Assembly (NCBI GenBank): GCA_945883905.1
Contig: CAMCYL010000013.1
Span: 1-42,761, forward strand
DNA length: 42,761 nucleotides
Direction: 5' to 3'
Origin: Akkermansia muciniphila
GTDB lineage: Bacteria; Verrucomicrobiota; Verrucomicrobiia; Methylacidiphilales; CAMAQI01
Both the position numbers and the translations under genes were made by a program. Within the stretch, counting starts at the first letter, position 1. Every line of letters starts with the position of its first letter. Positions 35,056 to 42,761 of the stretch are shown piece after piece. The notes under the pieces were generated by a model. The model did no database searches, was not told where the DNA came from, and saw nothing but the letters and a program-made list of their open reading frames with translations.

Positions 35056-36291
35056 ATGGAAAAAAACGTTAAACGTTGGACTGACCCCAATGGGGGAATG
35101 GGGGAGGTTGACTGTTGTATTATTGGGGGCGGATTAGTGGGGCTAGCGACGGCTTATCGGTTTTTAGAGAAATTTCCCCATGACTCTGTTCTTCTCTTAG
35201 AAAAAGATTCAAGAGTGGCCTGTCAACAGTCGACGCATAACAGCGGGGTTCTTCATGCAGGACTTTATTACAAACCTGGATCCGAGAAGGCGAAGCTTTG
35301 TGTCGAGGGGATTCGTGAGATGGTCGCTTTCTGCCAGCATCATCATATTCGCCATGAACAGTGCGGAAAATTGGTCGTTGCGGGAACTGTGAACGAACTT
35401 CCGCGACTTGAGACTCTTTGGTCCCGTGGAAATCTAAATGGTCTTCAAGGGATGAAACGATTGAGTGTTGAGGAGATGAGAGAACGAGAGCCTCATGTTG
35501 CAGGGATTCAAGGAATTTTAGTTCCGGAAGAGGGGATTGTCGATTATCGAGCGGTTGCCGATACGTTGGCACGGGAGATCGTTCGACTCAACGGAGAGAT
35601 TCGACTTCAAACGAAGGTTGAAAAACTTATTTCTGAAGGGACAAAGTGGCGTCTGGTAACGACTCAAGGGGAGTTTGTGGCAAAGAAAGTAGTTAATTGT
35701 GGTGGATTACATTCGGATCTTGTTTTGAAATCGAGTGGAGTCCAGCGTCCTGCTCGGATTGTCCCTTTCCGAGGAGAGTACTATGACCTTAAACCGGAGG
35801 CGCAACATCTTGTAAAGCATCTGATTTATCCTGTTCCCGATCCCGATTTTCCTTTTTTAGGAGTTCATTTTACGCGGATGATTCAGGGAGGTGTTGAGGC
35901 GGGACCGAATGCGGTGCTTGCCTTGAGACGGGAAGGGTATCGCATGTTCGATTTTGATTTGAGGGAGTTTTGGGATGCGATCTCTTATCCAGGATTGTGG
36001 CGATTTTTAATTCAATATCCCTCGATGGTGACCTATGAACTTTATCGCTCCTTTTCCAAGGAGGTTTTTTGTCGTTCCCTGCAGCGTCTTGTGCCTGCGA
36101 TTCAACAGGAGCATCTCGAAGAAGGCTCTGCGGGGGTGCGTGCTCAAGCGATGTTTCCGAACGGAAAGTTAGTGGAGGATTTTCTTTTCGTTCATCAAGG
36201 CTCCTTAACCCATGTGGTCAACGCTCCTTCTCCGGCAGCAACCTCCTCCTTGGCGATTGGACGAAGAATCGTCGAGGAAATAGGAGCGTAG
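35056..36291 (+). CDS. lhgO: L-2-hydroxyglutarate oxidase
   Basis: LhgO oxidises L-2-hydroxyglutarate to 2-oxoglutarate with FAD and passes electrons to the quinone pool; it removes a side product of central metabolism. The FAD site CCIIGGGLVGLATAY opens the fold. STHNSGVLHAGLYYKPGS is the signature of the LhgO branch of the DAO family, and GEYYDLKPEAQHLVKHLIYPVPDP with FLGVHFTR is also typical. The length is 411 residues from the first ATG. A second in-frame ATG at 35098, just before GEVDCCIIGGG, would match relatives better and may be the true start. The neighbouring genes are not obviously linked to it. Confidence 0.92.
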   Translation: MEKNVKRWTDPNGGMGEVDCCIIGGGLVGLATAYRFLEKFPHDSVLLLEKDSRVACQQSTHNSGVLHAGLYYKPGSEKAKLCVEGIREMVAFCQHHHIRHEQCGKLVVAGTVNELPRLETLWSRGNLNGLQGMKRLSVEEMREREPHVAGIQGILVPEEGIVDYRAVADTLAREIVRLNGEIRLQTKVEKLISEGTKWRLVTTQGEFVAKKVVNCGGLHSDLVLKSSGVQRPARIVPFRGEYYDLKPEAQHLVKHLIYPVPDPDFPFLGVHFTRMIQGGVEAGPNAVLALRREGYRMFDFDLREFWDAISYPGLWRFLIQYPSMVTYELYRSFSKEVFCRSLQRLVPAIQQEHLEEGSAGVRAQAMFPNGKLVEDFLFVHQGSLTHVVNAPSPAATSSLAIGRRIVEEIGA

Positions 36292-36354
36292 ATTGGAAAT
36301 GCATTTTTTCTTCAGTTGACGCCTCGATCTTTCTCTTCTACCTCATCATGACGT

Positions 36355-38013
36355 ATGCTGCGCTCACTTCGAATTAAGAACTTAGCGTTGATTGATGATC
36401 TCACCTGGGAACTTCATGAGGGATTTAATATTTTGACCGGGGAGACGGGGGCTGGAAAATCAATTTTAATCGATGGGTTAAATCTTTTACTCGGGGTTCG
36501 TGCGGATAAGACCTTGATTCGATCAGGCGAGACTCAATGTTTTGTGGAGGCGGAGATTTCGATCTCCTCAGAAAAAGCGGCTCAACTTAATTTGATTTTA
36601 GAGCAGATTGGAGCGGAACTCTGCGACGAGGGTCGACTGATTCTCAAACGTTCTTTGGGGACAACGGGATCGAACCGACAGTTCGTCAACGGAAGTCCAA
36701 CGACATTGCAATCCCTCCAGCACGTGGGAGATCTTTTGGTCGACGTCCATGGGCCGCATGATCATCAATCGCTCCTTTCGACGGATCAACAACTCCAGAT
36801 GGTCGATGCTTATGGTAAACTAGAGCCTCAACGATCGGCTTTTAGGGTGGTTTATCAGCAGGTTCGCAAGACGGAGGAGTTGCTTCAGTCGCTGGAGATG
36901 AGTGAACGGGAGAAAAACGATAAAATCGAACGTTTACGTCATCTGGTCGATGAGATTCGTCAGGCGAATTTGCGTCCGGGAGAGGATTTAGAGGTTGAAC
37001 AAAACTATCGACTGGCTTCGAATTCACGACAGTTGATCGAATCCGCGAATCATATTCACGGGCTTCTTTCCGAGGCAGAAAATGCAGTTTTTCTTCAGCT
37101 CGCCCAAGTAGAACGACGCCTTCAGGCCTGGGAAAAGGTCGATTCAGGAATGAGCGCGATTGCCGAGCCGTTTCGAACTGCGGTGTTACAGCTTCAGGTT
37201 TTTGATGGAGAGATCCAGTCCTTTGCGGAGAAGATCGATCTTGATGCCACTCAGATGCAGACGTTAGAGAATCGAGTGAATTTGATTCAATCCTTAAAGC
37301 GCAAATATGGGCAGACCTTGGAGGAGATATTGACCTTAGCGGAAGAGTCGGAAAATCAGCTGAAGACCTTAGAGTCAAGAGAGGAGGAGATTCAGCGACT
37401 TCTCATCGAAAAGGGGAGGTTGGAGAAGGAAAGTCAGAAGTTAGCTGAAAAACTTTCGGAGACACGACGCAAAGTGGCGGTCCCCCTTGCGGAGAAAATC
37501 CAGAAGGAGTTGAGGGGACTTGGCTTTGCGAAGGGGCATTTTCAGATTGATCTCGTTCAAGGTCCCCTGACAAATTCCGGAGTCGATCGCATTGAATTTA
37601 TTTTTTCACCGAATCAAGGGGAGTCCCCGCGACCACTTCGAGCGATTGCCTCCAGCGGTGAAATGGCACGGGTCATGTTAGCCGTGAAGAGTACCTTGGC
37701 AGAGGTCGATGAAGTGCCGATTTTAGTCTTTGATGAGGTCGATGCCAATGTAGGGGGAGAGACCGCGACGCAAGTGGGATTAAAATTGCGCGGATTAGGG
37801 AAGTCACATCAAGTCCTCTGTATTACGCATTTACCGCAAGTCGCGGCCCAAGGGGAGGCTCATTTTAAAGTGGAGAAGTGCGTTGAAAAGGGACGGACCT
37901 TAACGAAATTAGAGAATCTTTCTGGGAAAAATCGAGTTCAAGAGATTGCTCGCATGTTGGGGGGACAGAACGAGAAGACCTTGGCCTTGGCGGCCTCAAT
38001 GATTCAAAAGTAA
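36355..38013 (+). CDS. recN: DNA repair protein RecN
   Basis: RecN is an SMC-like ATPase that acts at double-strand breaks with RecA. Walker A is GETGAGKS (29-36) after the start MLRSLRIKNLALIDD, typical of the family. Coiled-coil stretches occupy about 150-375, with heptad-rich Leu/Glu/Lys segments. The ABC signature lies in RAIASSGEMARVMLAVKS, Walker B is PILVFDEVDANVGGETA, and the D-loop/His segment reads CITHLPQVAAQ. The length is 552 residues, normal for RecN. No LexA-like box is obvious upstream. A TTGACG sits about 40 bases before the start and may be part of its promoter. Confidence 0.96.
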   Translation: MLRSLRIKNLALIDDLTWELHEGFNILTGETGAGKSILIDGLNLLLGVRADKTLIRSGETQCFVEAEISISSEKAAQLNLILEQIGAELCDEGRLILKRSLGTTGSNRQFVNGSPTTLQSLQHVGDLLVDVHGPHDHQSLLSTDQQLQMVDAYGKLEPQRSAFRVVYQQVRKTEELLQSLEMSEREKNDKIERLRHLVDEIRQANLRPGEDLEVEQNYRLASNSRQLIESANHIHGLLSEAENAVFLQLAQVERRLQAWEKVDSGMSAIAEPFRTAVLQLQVFDGEIQSFAEKIDLDATQMQTLENRVNLIQSLKRKYGQTLEEILTLAEESENQLKTLESREEEIQRLLIEKGRLEKESQKLAEKLSETRRKVAVPLAEKIQKELRGLGFAKGHFQIDLVQGPLTNSGVDRIEFIFSPNQGESPRPLRAIASSGEMARVMLAVKSTLAEVDEVPILVFDEVDANVGGETATQVGLKLRGLGKSHQVLCITHLPQVAAQGEAHFKVEKCVEKGRTLTKLENLSGKNRVQEIARMLGGQNEKTLALAASMIQK

Positions 38014-38045
38014 TTTTTTATCCACTTTGACTCTCCTTTTTAATG

Positions 38046-38063
38046 TGGTATTAAATAATACCA
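38046..38063. promoter_or_regulatory. Palindromic operator of the Phd/PIN pair
   Basis: TGGTATTA-AA-TAATACCA is a perfect palindrome with 8-base arms, ending at the first base of the antitoxin ATG. It overlaps the likely -10 region, as expected for an autorepressor site bound by a Phd-type antitoxin. Confidence 0.6.
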
Positions 38064-38320
38064 TGAAAACTGCAAATGTTGCCGATTTGAGAAATGATTT
38101 TCAAAAAGTTGCGGGATGGATTTCTGATGGAGAGATCGTCACGATTAAGAGGCGTGGAAAACTTTTTGCGACGCTCACACCTGCTCGTGGCTTGAATGGG
38201 CTAGAGATGCCAAAAATTGATTTTGCGGGGCAACTCAAGAATGTGTGGGGAGAAAAAGTTTTTACGGAGGATGAGGTACGCCAAATGAAATCGGCAGAAC
38301 AAGAGGGAGAGGAGGGCTGA
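38063..38320 (+). CDS. Antitoxin, Phd/YefM type
   Basis: This 85-residue protein has the Phd/YefM N-terminus: MKTANVADLRNDFQKVAGWI, then a turn and the strand EIVTIKRRGKLFATLTPA. It is the antitoxin of the PIN toxin encoded directly after it. The C-terminal part (about 50-85) is acidic and probably binds the toxin. I start at the ATG at 38063; a longer open frame beginning with TTG at 38027 is unlikely because it runs through the predicted promoter and operator. TTGACT at 38027-38032 and TATTAA at 38049-38054 are spaced by 16 bases, so transcription may begin at or next to the ATG. Confidence 0.88.
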   Translation: MKTANVADLRNDFQKVAGWISDGEIVTIKRRGKLFATLTPARGLNGLEMPKIDFAGQLKNVWGEKVFTEDEVRQMKSAEQEGEEG

Positions 38321-38766
38321 TGACCTATCCAGATACTTCGTTTTTGTGTGCACTTTATATCGCTCAAATGAATTCAATGAAGGCGATTGAACGAATGAAG
38401 AAACAGCGTACGGCATTAATGAGTACCTCTCTTCTTTTTTTTGAGTTTCGTCAGTCTGTACAGTTTCAAGTATTTCGTCATTCCAAGGGGGGGGATCAAG
38501 GGTATTCCTTGAGTGTGGCACAAGCCGCTCTTGCGACGCTTCAATCGAATATTTCAGCTGGGGTTTTTCAACAGGTTCAAGTGGATTGGGGGGATGTTCA
38601 TCGAATTGCAGAACGACTTGCATTTAAGTATACGATTAAAAGTGGACATCGAAGTTTTGATATCCTTCATGTGGCGACGGCATTACAGATAGGGGTATTG
38701 GAGTTTCTTAGCTTTGATGAGAATCAAAGGAGCCTTGCAAAAGCAGAGGGGTTAAAGATCTCATAG
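38320..38766 (+). CDS. PIN-domain toxin
   Basis: This is a 148-residue PIN-domain ribonuclease, partner of the Phd-type antitoxin. The acidic residues are Asp5 in YPDTSFLCALY, Glu42 in LFFEFRQ, Asp114 in RSFDILHVATAL and Asp133 in SFDENQR. The start overlaps the antitoxin stop by one base (TGATG), giving coupled translation. It belongs to a different PIN branch from the toxin at 21814-22194, since the RSFDILHVA motif replaces the ADCLIAA one. The RNA target is unknown. Confidence 0.88.
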   Translation: MTYPDTSFLCALYIAQMNSMKAIERMKKQRTALMSTSLLFFEFRQSVQFQVFRHSKGGDQGYSLSVAQAALATLQSNISAGVFQQVQVDWGDVHRIAERLAFKYTIKSGHRSFDILHVATALQIGVLEFLSFDENQRSLAKAEGLKIS

Positions 38767-38822
38767 TTTTCCAATTTGAACTCATCCATCATCAAATTTC
38801 AGGTTTTAACCCAGATTTTGAA

Positions 38823-38948
38823 TTAGGAATTTAAAAAATGGAGCGCCGACCGTTTCAGCTCTTGCGGATCAAAACCATCGGCCCTCCATTTCTCTTTCAC
38901 CATTCTGGTGACACGCTTTACAGATAAAATCGATTCTCCTTCGTTCAT
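38823..38948 (-). CDS. Possible 41-residue small protein overlapping a hairpin repeat
   Basis: This reading frame encodes 41 residues, MNEGESILSVKRVTRMVKEK at the start and WRADGFDPQELKRSALHFLN near the end. The start has a plausible Shine-Dalgarno (AAGGTG, about six bases before ATG). I do not recognise a family. It overlaps the short repeat that recurs at 16555-16618, where the related reading KWSADGFDPQ is followed by a stop codon. The frame may therefore be an accident of the repeat. It is listed because it has a ribosome site, a basic composition and a partial second copy. Confidence 0.25.
   Translation of the reverse strand: MNEGESILSVKRVTRMVKEKWRADGFDPQELKRSALHFLNS
38829..38893. repeat. 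Short hairpin repeat, copy B
   Basis: AAAAAATGGAGCGCCGACCG and the complementary ACCATCGGCCCTCCATTT form an imperfect hairpin, with TTCAGCTCTTGCGGATCAA in the loop. The right arm and loop match the stretch at 16571-16617. The rest of the 268-base gap up to the permease gene holds a promoter (see 38999) and nothing else. Confidence 0.55.
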
Positions 38949-38998
38949 GAGTATCACCTTGAGAGCAAATTAGAATTAGGGAAGGATTTGGGTCCCCA

Positions 38999-39027
38999 TT
39001 GACCTTGTTGTTCGTTCGTTCTATTCT
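38999..39027 (+). promoter_or_regulatory. Promoter of the permease gene
   Basis: TTGACC (38999-39004) is followed after 17 bases by TATTCT (39022-39027). Seven T residues then lead straight to the ATG at 39035, so the transcript would have almost no leader. No Shine-Dalgarno is seen. Confidence 0.5.
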
Positions 39028-39034
39028 TTTTTTT

Positions 39035-40054
39035 ATGTCTTGTTGTGATTCAAACTCAAAGAAAATTGATTGGATGTTTTGGGGAGGATTGACGGTTACG
39101 CTTCTCGCTTTGCTTTGGACCGCTTTTCGATTCCTGTTTTTTCCGATTGGAGGAGAGATCGCTCACTCGATAGCGCATTCGACTCATGAAATGTTTTTCG
39201 GAATTTTGATCGGCGTCGTAATTGTGGGGGTTCTGGAGACGATTCCTAAGGAGGTCGTGGGAGCCTTGATTGGCTCCACTCGGGGATGGAAAGGAATTTT
39301 TCGTGCTATGTCTGTGGGGTTGGTTTTAGATTTATGTAATCATGGAATTTTATTGATCGGGATGAGCCTTTATCGACGCGGCGCCTCTCTGGGTCAGGTT
39401 TTTGCCTTTTTAATTGCAAGTCCTTGGAACTCCTTTTCGTTGACGCTACTTCTCGGTTCACTCATCGGGATTCCGTGGACCGCTGTTTTTATCGTCGGAT
39501 CTGCAGTGATTGCTTTTATCGCAGGAATCATCGTTGAACGAGGGGTCGATCAAGGTCACTTTCCTCCCAATCCGAATCGAAGTGAACTTCCAGAGAAAAC
39601 TGACTGGGAGCTTGTTTTTAAAGGATTAAAGCAAATCGATCTTTCGCTTTTAGGAATAGTTAAAATGATTGCAACAGGGGTGCAGGCTTCGAAAATGTTA
39701 TTTCGATGGCTGTTTTTAGGAATGATTATAGCGGCCTTGATTCAAGTGTTTGTTCCCGGGGATTGGTATTCGCATTGGTTTGGTCCTAGTGAGTTAGGGA
39801 TATTGATGACCCTTCTGGCGGCGACGGTGATTGAGGTTTGTTCGGAGGGTTCGGTCCCGATTGCAGCCGATCTCTTTTTAAGGGCTCAGGCTCCAGGCAA
39901 TGCCTTTACTTTTTTGATGGCGGGGGCATCGACCGATATGACCGAGATTATCGCCCTTAAACAGACCACGGGATCGTGGAAAATAGCCTTCCTGCTTCCG
40001 CTCCTCACCGTTCCACAGATTCTTCTCATCGGGTGGTTGATGAATCGATGGTAA
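39035..40054 (+). CDS. Permease, SO_0444/ArsP-like (DUF318-type)
   Basis: This 339-residue protein has about eight to ten hydrophobic helices in two halves, as in permeases of the DUF318 superfamily (ArsP, SO_0444-type metal exporters). Each half has a GxxIxxVxE/P-like motif: GVVIVGVLETIPKEVVGALIG in the first and LAATVIEVCSEGSVPIAADL in the second. Recognisable features are FLIASPWNSFSLTLLLGSLIG and APGNAFTFLMAGASTDMTEI. The N-terminus MSCCDS has a cysteine pair that could bind a soft metal. A role in metal or metalloid efflux is likely; the substrate is open. No ArsR/MerR regulator is adjacent. Confidence 0.82.
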   Translation: MSCCDSNSKKIDWMFWGGLTVTLLALLWTAFRFLFFPIGGEIAHSIAHSTHEMFFGILIGVVIVGVLETIPKEVVGALIGSTRGWKGIFRAMSVGLVLDLCNHGILLIGMSLYRRGASLGQVFAFLIASPWNSFSLTLLLGSLIGIPWTAVFIVGSAVIAFIAGIIVERGVDQGHFPPNPNRSELPEKTDWELVFKGLKQIDLSLLGIVKMIATGVQASKMLFRWLFLGMIIAALIQVFVPGDWYSHWFGPSELGILMTLLAATVIEVCSEGSVPIAADLFLRAQAPGNAFTFLMAGASTDMTEIIALKQTTGSWKIAFLLPLLTVPQILLIGWLMNRW

Positions 40055-40132
40055 AATCGATTTTTTACTATTTTACATCTGAAATTGATTCCGCTAAGCT
40101 CCTGCACCTCAAAAGAATAGGGAAAACAGGAT

Positions 40133-41944
40133 ATGAAAACGAGCTTAGCGAAATCAAAGAAAACTAGAACATCGAATTCAGTGAAGAAAATGGCTCCGAG
40201 CATGAAAGGGAGCGATTTGGTTGTAGCCTGTCTTGAACGTGAAGGGGTCGATACGATTTTTGCTTATCCAGGGGGAGCGAGCATGCAGCTTCATCAATCG
40301 TTAACCCATTCTAAAAAGATTCGAACCATTCTGCCTCGCCATGAGCAAGGGGGCGTTTTTATGGCCGGGGGATATGCAAGAGCGACTGGAAAAGTGGGCG
40401 TTTGTATGGCCACCTCCGGTCCGGGAGCGACGAATTTAATTACAGGAATCGCCGATGCCTATATGGATTCAGTTCCTTTGGTGGCAATCACAGGTCAGGT
40501 GCCTTCGCATGCGATCGGAAAAGGGGCCTTTCAAGAGACCGATGTTTTTGGGATGACCTTGCCTGCGGTGAAGCACAGCTATTTGGTTTTAGATGCCAAC
40601 GATATTCCTCGTGTGATTAAAGAGGCCTTTTATATTGCGAATACCGGTCGTCCGGGACCGGTCGTGATTGATATTCCCAAGGACGTTCAAGGAACGATGG
40701 TTCATCCGATCTTTCCAGATAAAGTTCAACTCCGAGGATTTAGTGAGCCTCCGAAGGCCGATGATTTAGCCCTTCGTGAAGTTTTAGGATTGATCGAAAA
40801 ATCAGAACGACCTGTTTTGTATGTGGGGGGAGGAGTCATTAGCTCGGAGTCTTCTAAAGAACTTTTAAAGTTTGCGAAGTCGACGAATATCCCTGTGACC
40901 ACGACCTTAATGGGGATTGGAGCATTTCCTGAGAATGATCCTCAATCGTTAAAGTGGTTGGGAATGCATGGAACTGTTTTTGCGAATTTTGCGGTGGATC
41001 GAAGTGATTTACTGCTCGCTTTTGGAGTGCGATTTGATGATCGCGTGACGGGAAAGGTTTCCGAGTTTGCGAAGCGGGCGACGATTGTTCATTTGGATGT
41101 GGATAATTCAGAGATTCATAAAAATAAAATTGTTCAATATCCTATTTTGAGTGATGTGAATTATGCCTTGAAGCGATTGAATCATATGATTTCAACCGAG
41201 AAGCGTCGTTGTAAAAAATTTCCACAATGGCACTCTCAGATCTCGGAGTGGAAAAAGAAGTATCCTTTGAATTATCAACAAGTTCCTGGAAGAATTATGC
41301 CTCAAACGGTGATTCGAGAGCTTTATGAGATGACCAAAGGGGAGGCGATTATCACCACGGGAGTGGGCCAGCATCAAATGTGGGCCGGTCAATATTATGA
41401 TTTTGTTCATCCGCGAAGTTTTCTTACCTCTGCAGGATTGGGATCGATGGGATTTGGGTATCCAGCGGCCTTGGGAGCGAAGGTCGCCTGTCCAGATCGT
41501 GAGGTTATTGATATTGATGGAGATGGAAGCTTTGTGATGAATATTCAAGAGTTGGCTGCGGCTACTGCTGAAAATATTCCTGCAAAAGCGATTATTTTAA
41601 ACAATCAATACTTAGGAATGGTCGTTCAGTGGGAGGATCTTTTCTTTAAGAGTAATCGGGGACACACCTTTTTGGGATTAGCCAATGAGCCGAATCGAAT
41701 TTTTCCGGACTTTGTAAAAATTTGTGAAGGGTTCGGAGTGGCCGCCGAGAGAGTCTCAGATCCGAAGGATTTAAAGCCGGCTTTAAAACGTTTATTAGCC
41801 TCGAAGACCGCCTATCTTTTGGATGTCATGGTTCCTTATACCGAACATGTTTTTCCGATGATTCCAGCGGGGGGAACGGTGAATGAAATTATCCTAGAAC
41901 CGATGAATAAAGGGACTGAACTCAAAGGAGAGGTTCCGGGTTAG
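40133..41944 (+). CDS. ilvB: Acetolactate synthase, large subunit
   Basis: This ThDP-dependent enzyme condenses two pyruvates to acetolactate (or pyruvate with 2-oxobutyrate), the first common step of valine, leucine and isoleucine synthesis. The catalytic glutamate is in [39 protein letters not shown] follows, and the ThDP/metal site is [36 protein letters not shown] and the terminal [17 protein letters not shown] are also typical of IlvB. The 603 residues include a basic N-terminal extension of about 25. The start has AGGA nearby. No regulatory-subunit gene (ilvN) lies directly downstream; ribD follows 63 bases later. Confidence 0.95.
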   Translation: MKTSLAKSKKTRTSNSVKKMAPSMKGSDLVVACLEREGVDTIFAYPGGASMQLHQSLTHSKKIRTILPRHEQGGVFMAGGYARATGKVGVCMATSGPGATNLITGIADAYMDSVPLVAITGQVPSHAIGKGAFQETDVFGMTLPAVKHSYLVLDANDIPRVIKEAFYIANTGRPGPVVIDIPKDVQGTMVHPIFPDKVQLRGFSEPPKADDLALREVLGLIEKSERPVLYVGGGVISSESSKELLKFAKSTNIPVTTTLMGIGAFPENDPQSLKWLGMHGTVFANFAVDRSDLLLAFGVRFDDRVTGKVSEFAKRATIVHLDVDNSEIHKNKIVQYPILSDVNYALKRLNHMISTEKRRCKKFPQWHSQISEWKKKYPLNYQQVPGRIMPQTVIRELYEMTKGEAIITTGVGQHQMWAGQYYDFVHPRSFLTSAGLGSMGFGYPAALGAKVACPDREVIDIDGDGSFVMNIQELAAATAENIPAKAIILNNQYLGMVVQWEDLFFKSNRGHTFLGLANEPNRIFPDFVKICEGFGVAAERVSDPKDLKPALKRLLASKTAYLLDVMVPYTEHVFPMIPAGGTVNEIILEPMNKGTELKGEVPG

Positions 41945-42007
41945 TCCGAGGGTGGATAAGCGAATGAAGAATAAAATTCATTTTTCGTTCTGAGTGGAGA
42001 GTTTATT

Positions 42008-42761
42008 TTGGAAAAGCACGACCCCTATTGGATGGAAGAGGCCTTAGCCTTGGCAGAAAAGGCCAAGGGGTTAACAAGTCCGAATCCTTGTGTTGGAGCG
42101 GTTCTTGTTCGTGATCAAGTCCTATTAGGAAAAGGCTATCATCAAAAAGCAGGAAAACCCCATGCGGAGGTTTTGGCGGTTCGAGATGCGAAACTCAAAG
42201 GAAATTCAATTCGGGGGGCGACGCTTTATGTGACCTTGGAGCCCTGTTGTACCCATGGGCGTACCCCTCCTTGTACCGATCTGATCCTCCGAGAGCAAAT
42301 TAAACGGGTCGTGATCGGTGCGACTGATCCTAATCCTGCGCATTCAGGAAATGCATTTAAGATTCTACGAAAGAAGGGGATTGAGGTCACCGTTGGAGTG
42401 TTAAAAGAGAAGTGTGCATTTTTGAATCGTGATTTTAATCATTGGATTGTGCATCAAACCCCTTGGGTGACCTTGAAATCAGCAATGAGTTATGACGGTC
42501 GCATTACACGACCTGCGCGTGAGAGCGGTTGGCTCACCTCCGTTGCGGCTCGTGAGAAGGGGCATGAATTGCGTGGGGAATCGGATGCGATCTTAATTGG
42601 TGGAGAGACCTTAAGAGTGGACAACCCAGTCTTGACGGTTCGGCATTCCCGCTTCAAAACGAAGAGGCAACCGTTGAGAGTGGTGGTTAGTCAAGGAGGG
42701 ATCTTGCCGAGTTCAAGTCGTATTTTTAAAGATATCTTCCATGAACGAACGCTCGTCTATC
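42008..42761 (+). CDS. ribD: Bifunctional riboflavin biosynthesis protein RibD (cut by window end)
   Basis: RibD deaminates and then reduces the pyrimidine product of GTP cyclohydrolase II, an early part of riboflavin synthesis. The open frame runs to the window end with no stop (about 251 codons seen; the family is about 360-380). The deaminase domain has TSPNPCVGAVLV, the zinc-binding HAEV (His then Glu) and TLEPCCTHGRTPPCTD with both cysteines. The reductase domain begins TPWVTLKSAMSYDGRI and continues with SDAILIGGETLRVDNP. I start it at a TTG (42008) with GGAGAG eight bases upstream, because the first ATG (42032) would cut into the conserved start DPYWMEEALALAEKA. Confidence 0.93.
   Translation, partial: MEKHDPYWMEEALALAEKAKGLTSPNPCVGAVLVRDQVLLGKGYHQKAGKPHAEVLAVRDAKLKGNSIRGATLYVTLEPCCTHGRTPPCTDLILREQIKRVVIGATDPNPAHSGNAFKILRKKGIEVTVGVLKEKCAFLNRDFNHWIVHQTPWVTLKSAMSYDGRITRPARESGWLTSVAAREKGHELRGESDAILIGGETLRVDNPVLTVRHSRFKTKRQPLRVVVSQGGILPSSSRIFKDIFHERTLVY

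Noticed and set aside
41958-41990. AATGAA/TTCATT hairpin after ilvB
   Set aside because: The stem is short and A/T-only with a poor T tract; it is too weak to call a terminator.
1-42761. CRISPR array
   Set aside because: No set of short direct repeats with regular spacers is visible. All repeats seen are inverted or dispersed.
1-42761. tRNA or rRNA genes
   Set aside because: I looked through the intergenic gaps for cloverleaf motifs such as GGTTCGAATCC and for conserved rRNA stretches and saw none. A tRNA scan would be needed to be sure.

Overview
The window looks like a piece of chromosome from a Gram-negative bacterium of moderate GC content, plausibly of the Verrucomicrobiota/PVC group. 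The Gram-negative call rests on a TonB-dependent outer-membrane receptor and a cyclic beta-1,2-glucan synthase. The PVC suggestion rests on an operon of ABC ATPase, ABC-2 permease, GldG-like protein and DUF4340 protein, and is an inference without any rRNA or marker-gene support here. I see no rRNA, tRNA, CRISPR array, prophage or intact transposase.

Layout. 1-658 holds a palindromic repeat with a nested MITE-like element. Then come an acyltransferase-3 membrane protein (659-1702), a repeat island (1741-2238), and a divergent pair of class III aminotransferase and alanine dehydrogenase (2260-4809). A five-gene minus-strand operon (4859-11090) encodes a gliding-type ABC system with DUF4340 and TPR partners. 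A second minus-strand operon (11292-15739) encodes a TonB receptor, CobT, CobS and a DUF6580 membrane protein; its leader carries a cobalamin riboswitch. 16130-16700 is a repeat-rich gap. Next are a DegT-family aminotransferase and a DUF4197 protein, another large palindromic repeat (about 18732-19269), a small S4 RNA-binding protein, cdsA-dxr, and a VapBC toxin-antitoxin pair. Two large polysaccharide enzymes follow: a three-domain fusion (GH18-like, NodB deacetylase, GT2) and a 2908-residue cyclic glucan synthase. The right end holds lhgO, recN, a Phd/PIN toxin-antitoxin pair, a metal-permease-like protein, ilvB, and the start of ribD, which runs off the window.

How genes work together. The B12 operon couples outer-membrane uptake to nucleotide-loop assembly (CobT makes alpha-ribazole phosphate, CobS joins it to the corrin), under riboswitch control. 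The aminotransferase and alanine dehydrogenase could form an amine-deaminating cycle through pyruvate and alanine. The two glycan synthases are adjacent and probably both build surface or periplasmic polymers.

The most notable unexplained features are: a family of nested-palindrome intergenic repeats; a candidate ribosome-binding-site sequestration switch in the B12 leader; a DUF4340 protein built from four related modules; a GH18-like domain that lacks its catalytic glutamate; and several genes whose predicted -10 boxes lie so close to the start codon that the mRNA may be leaderless. Nothing here is clearly a wholly new system. The ABC/DUF4340/TPR operon and the repeat family are the best candidates for undescribed biology.
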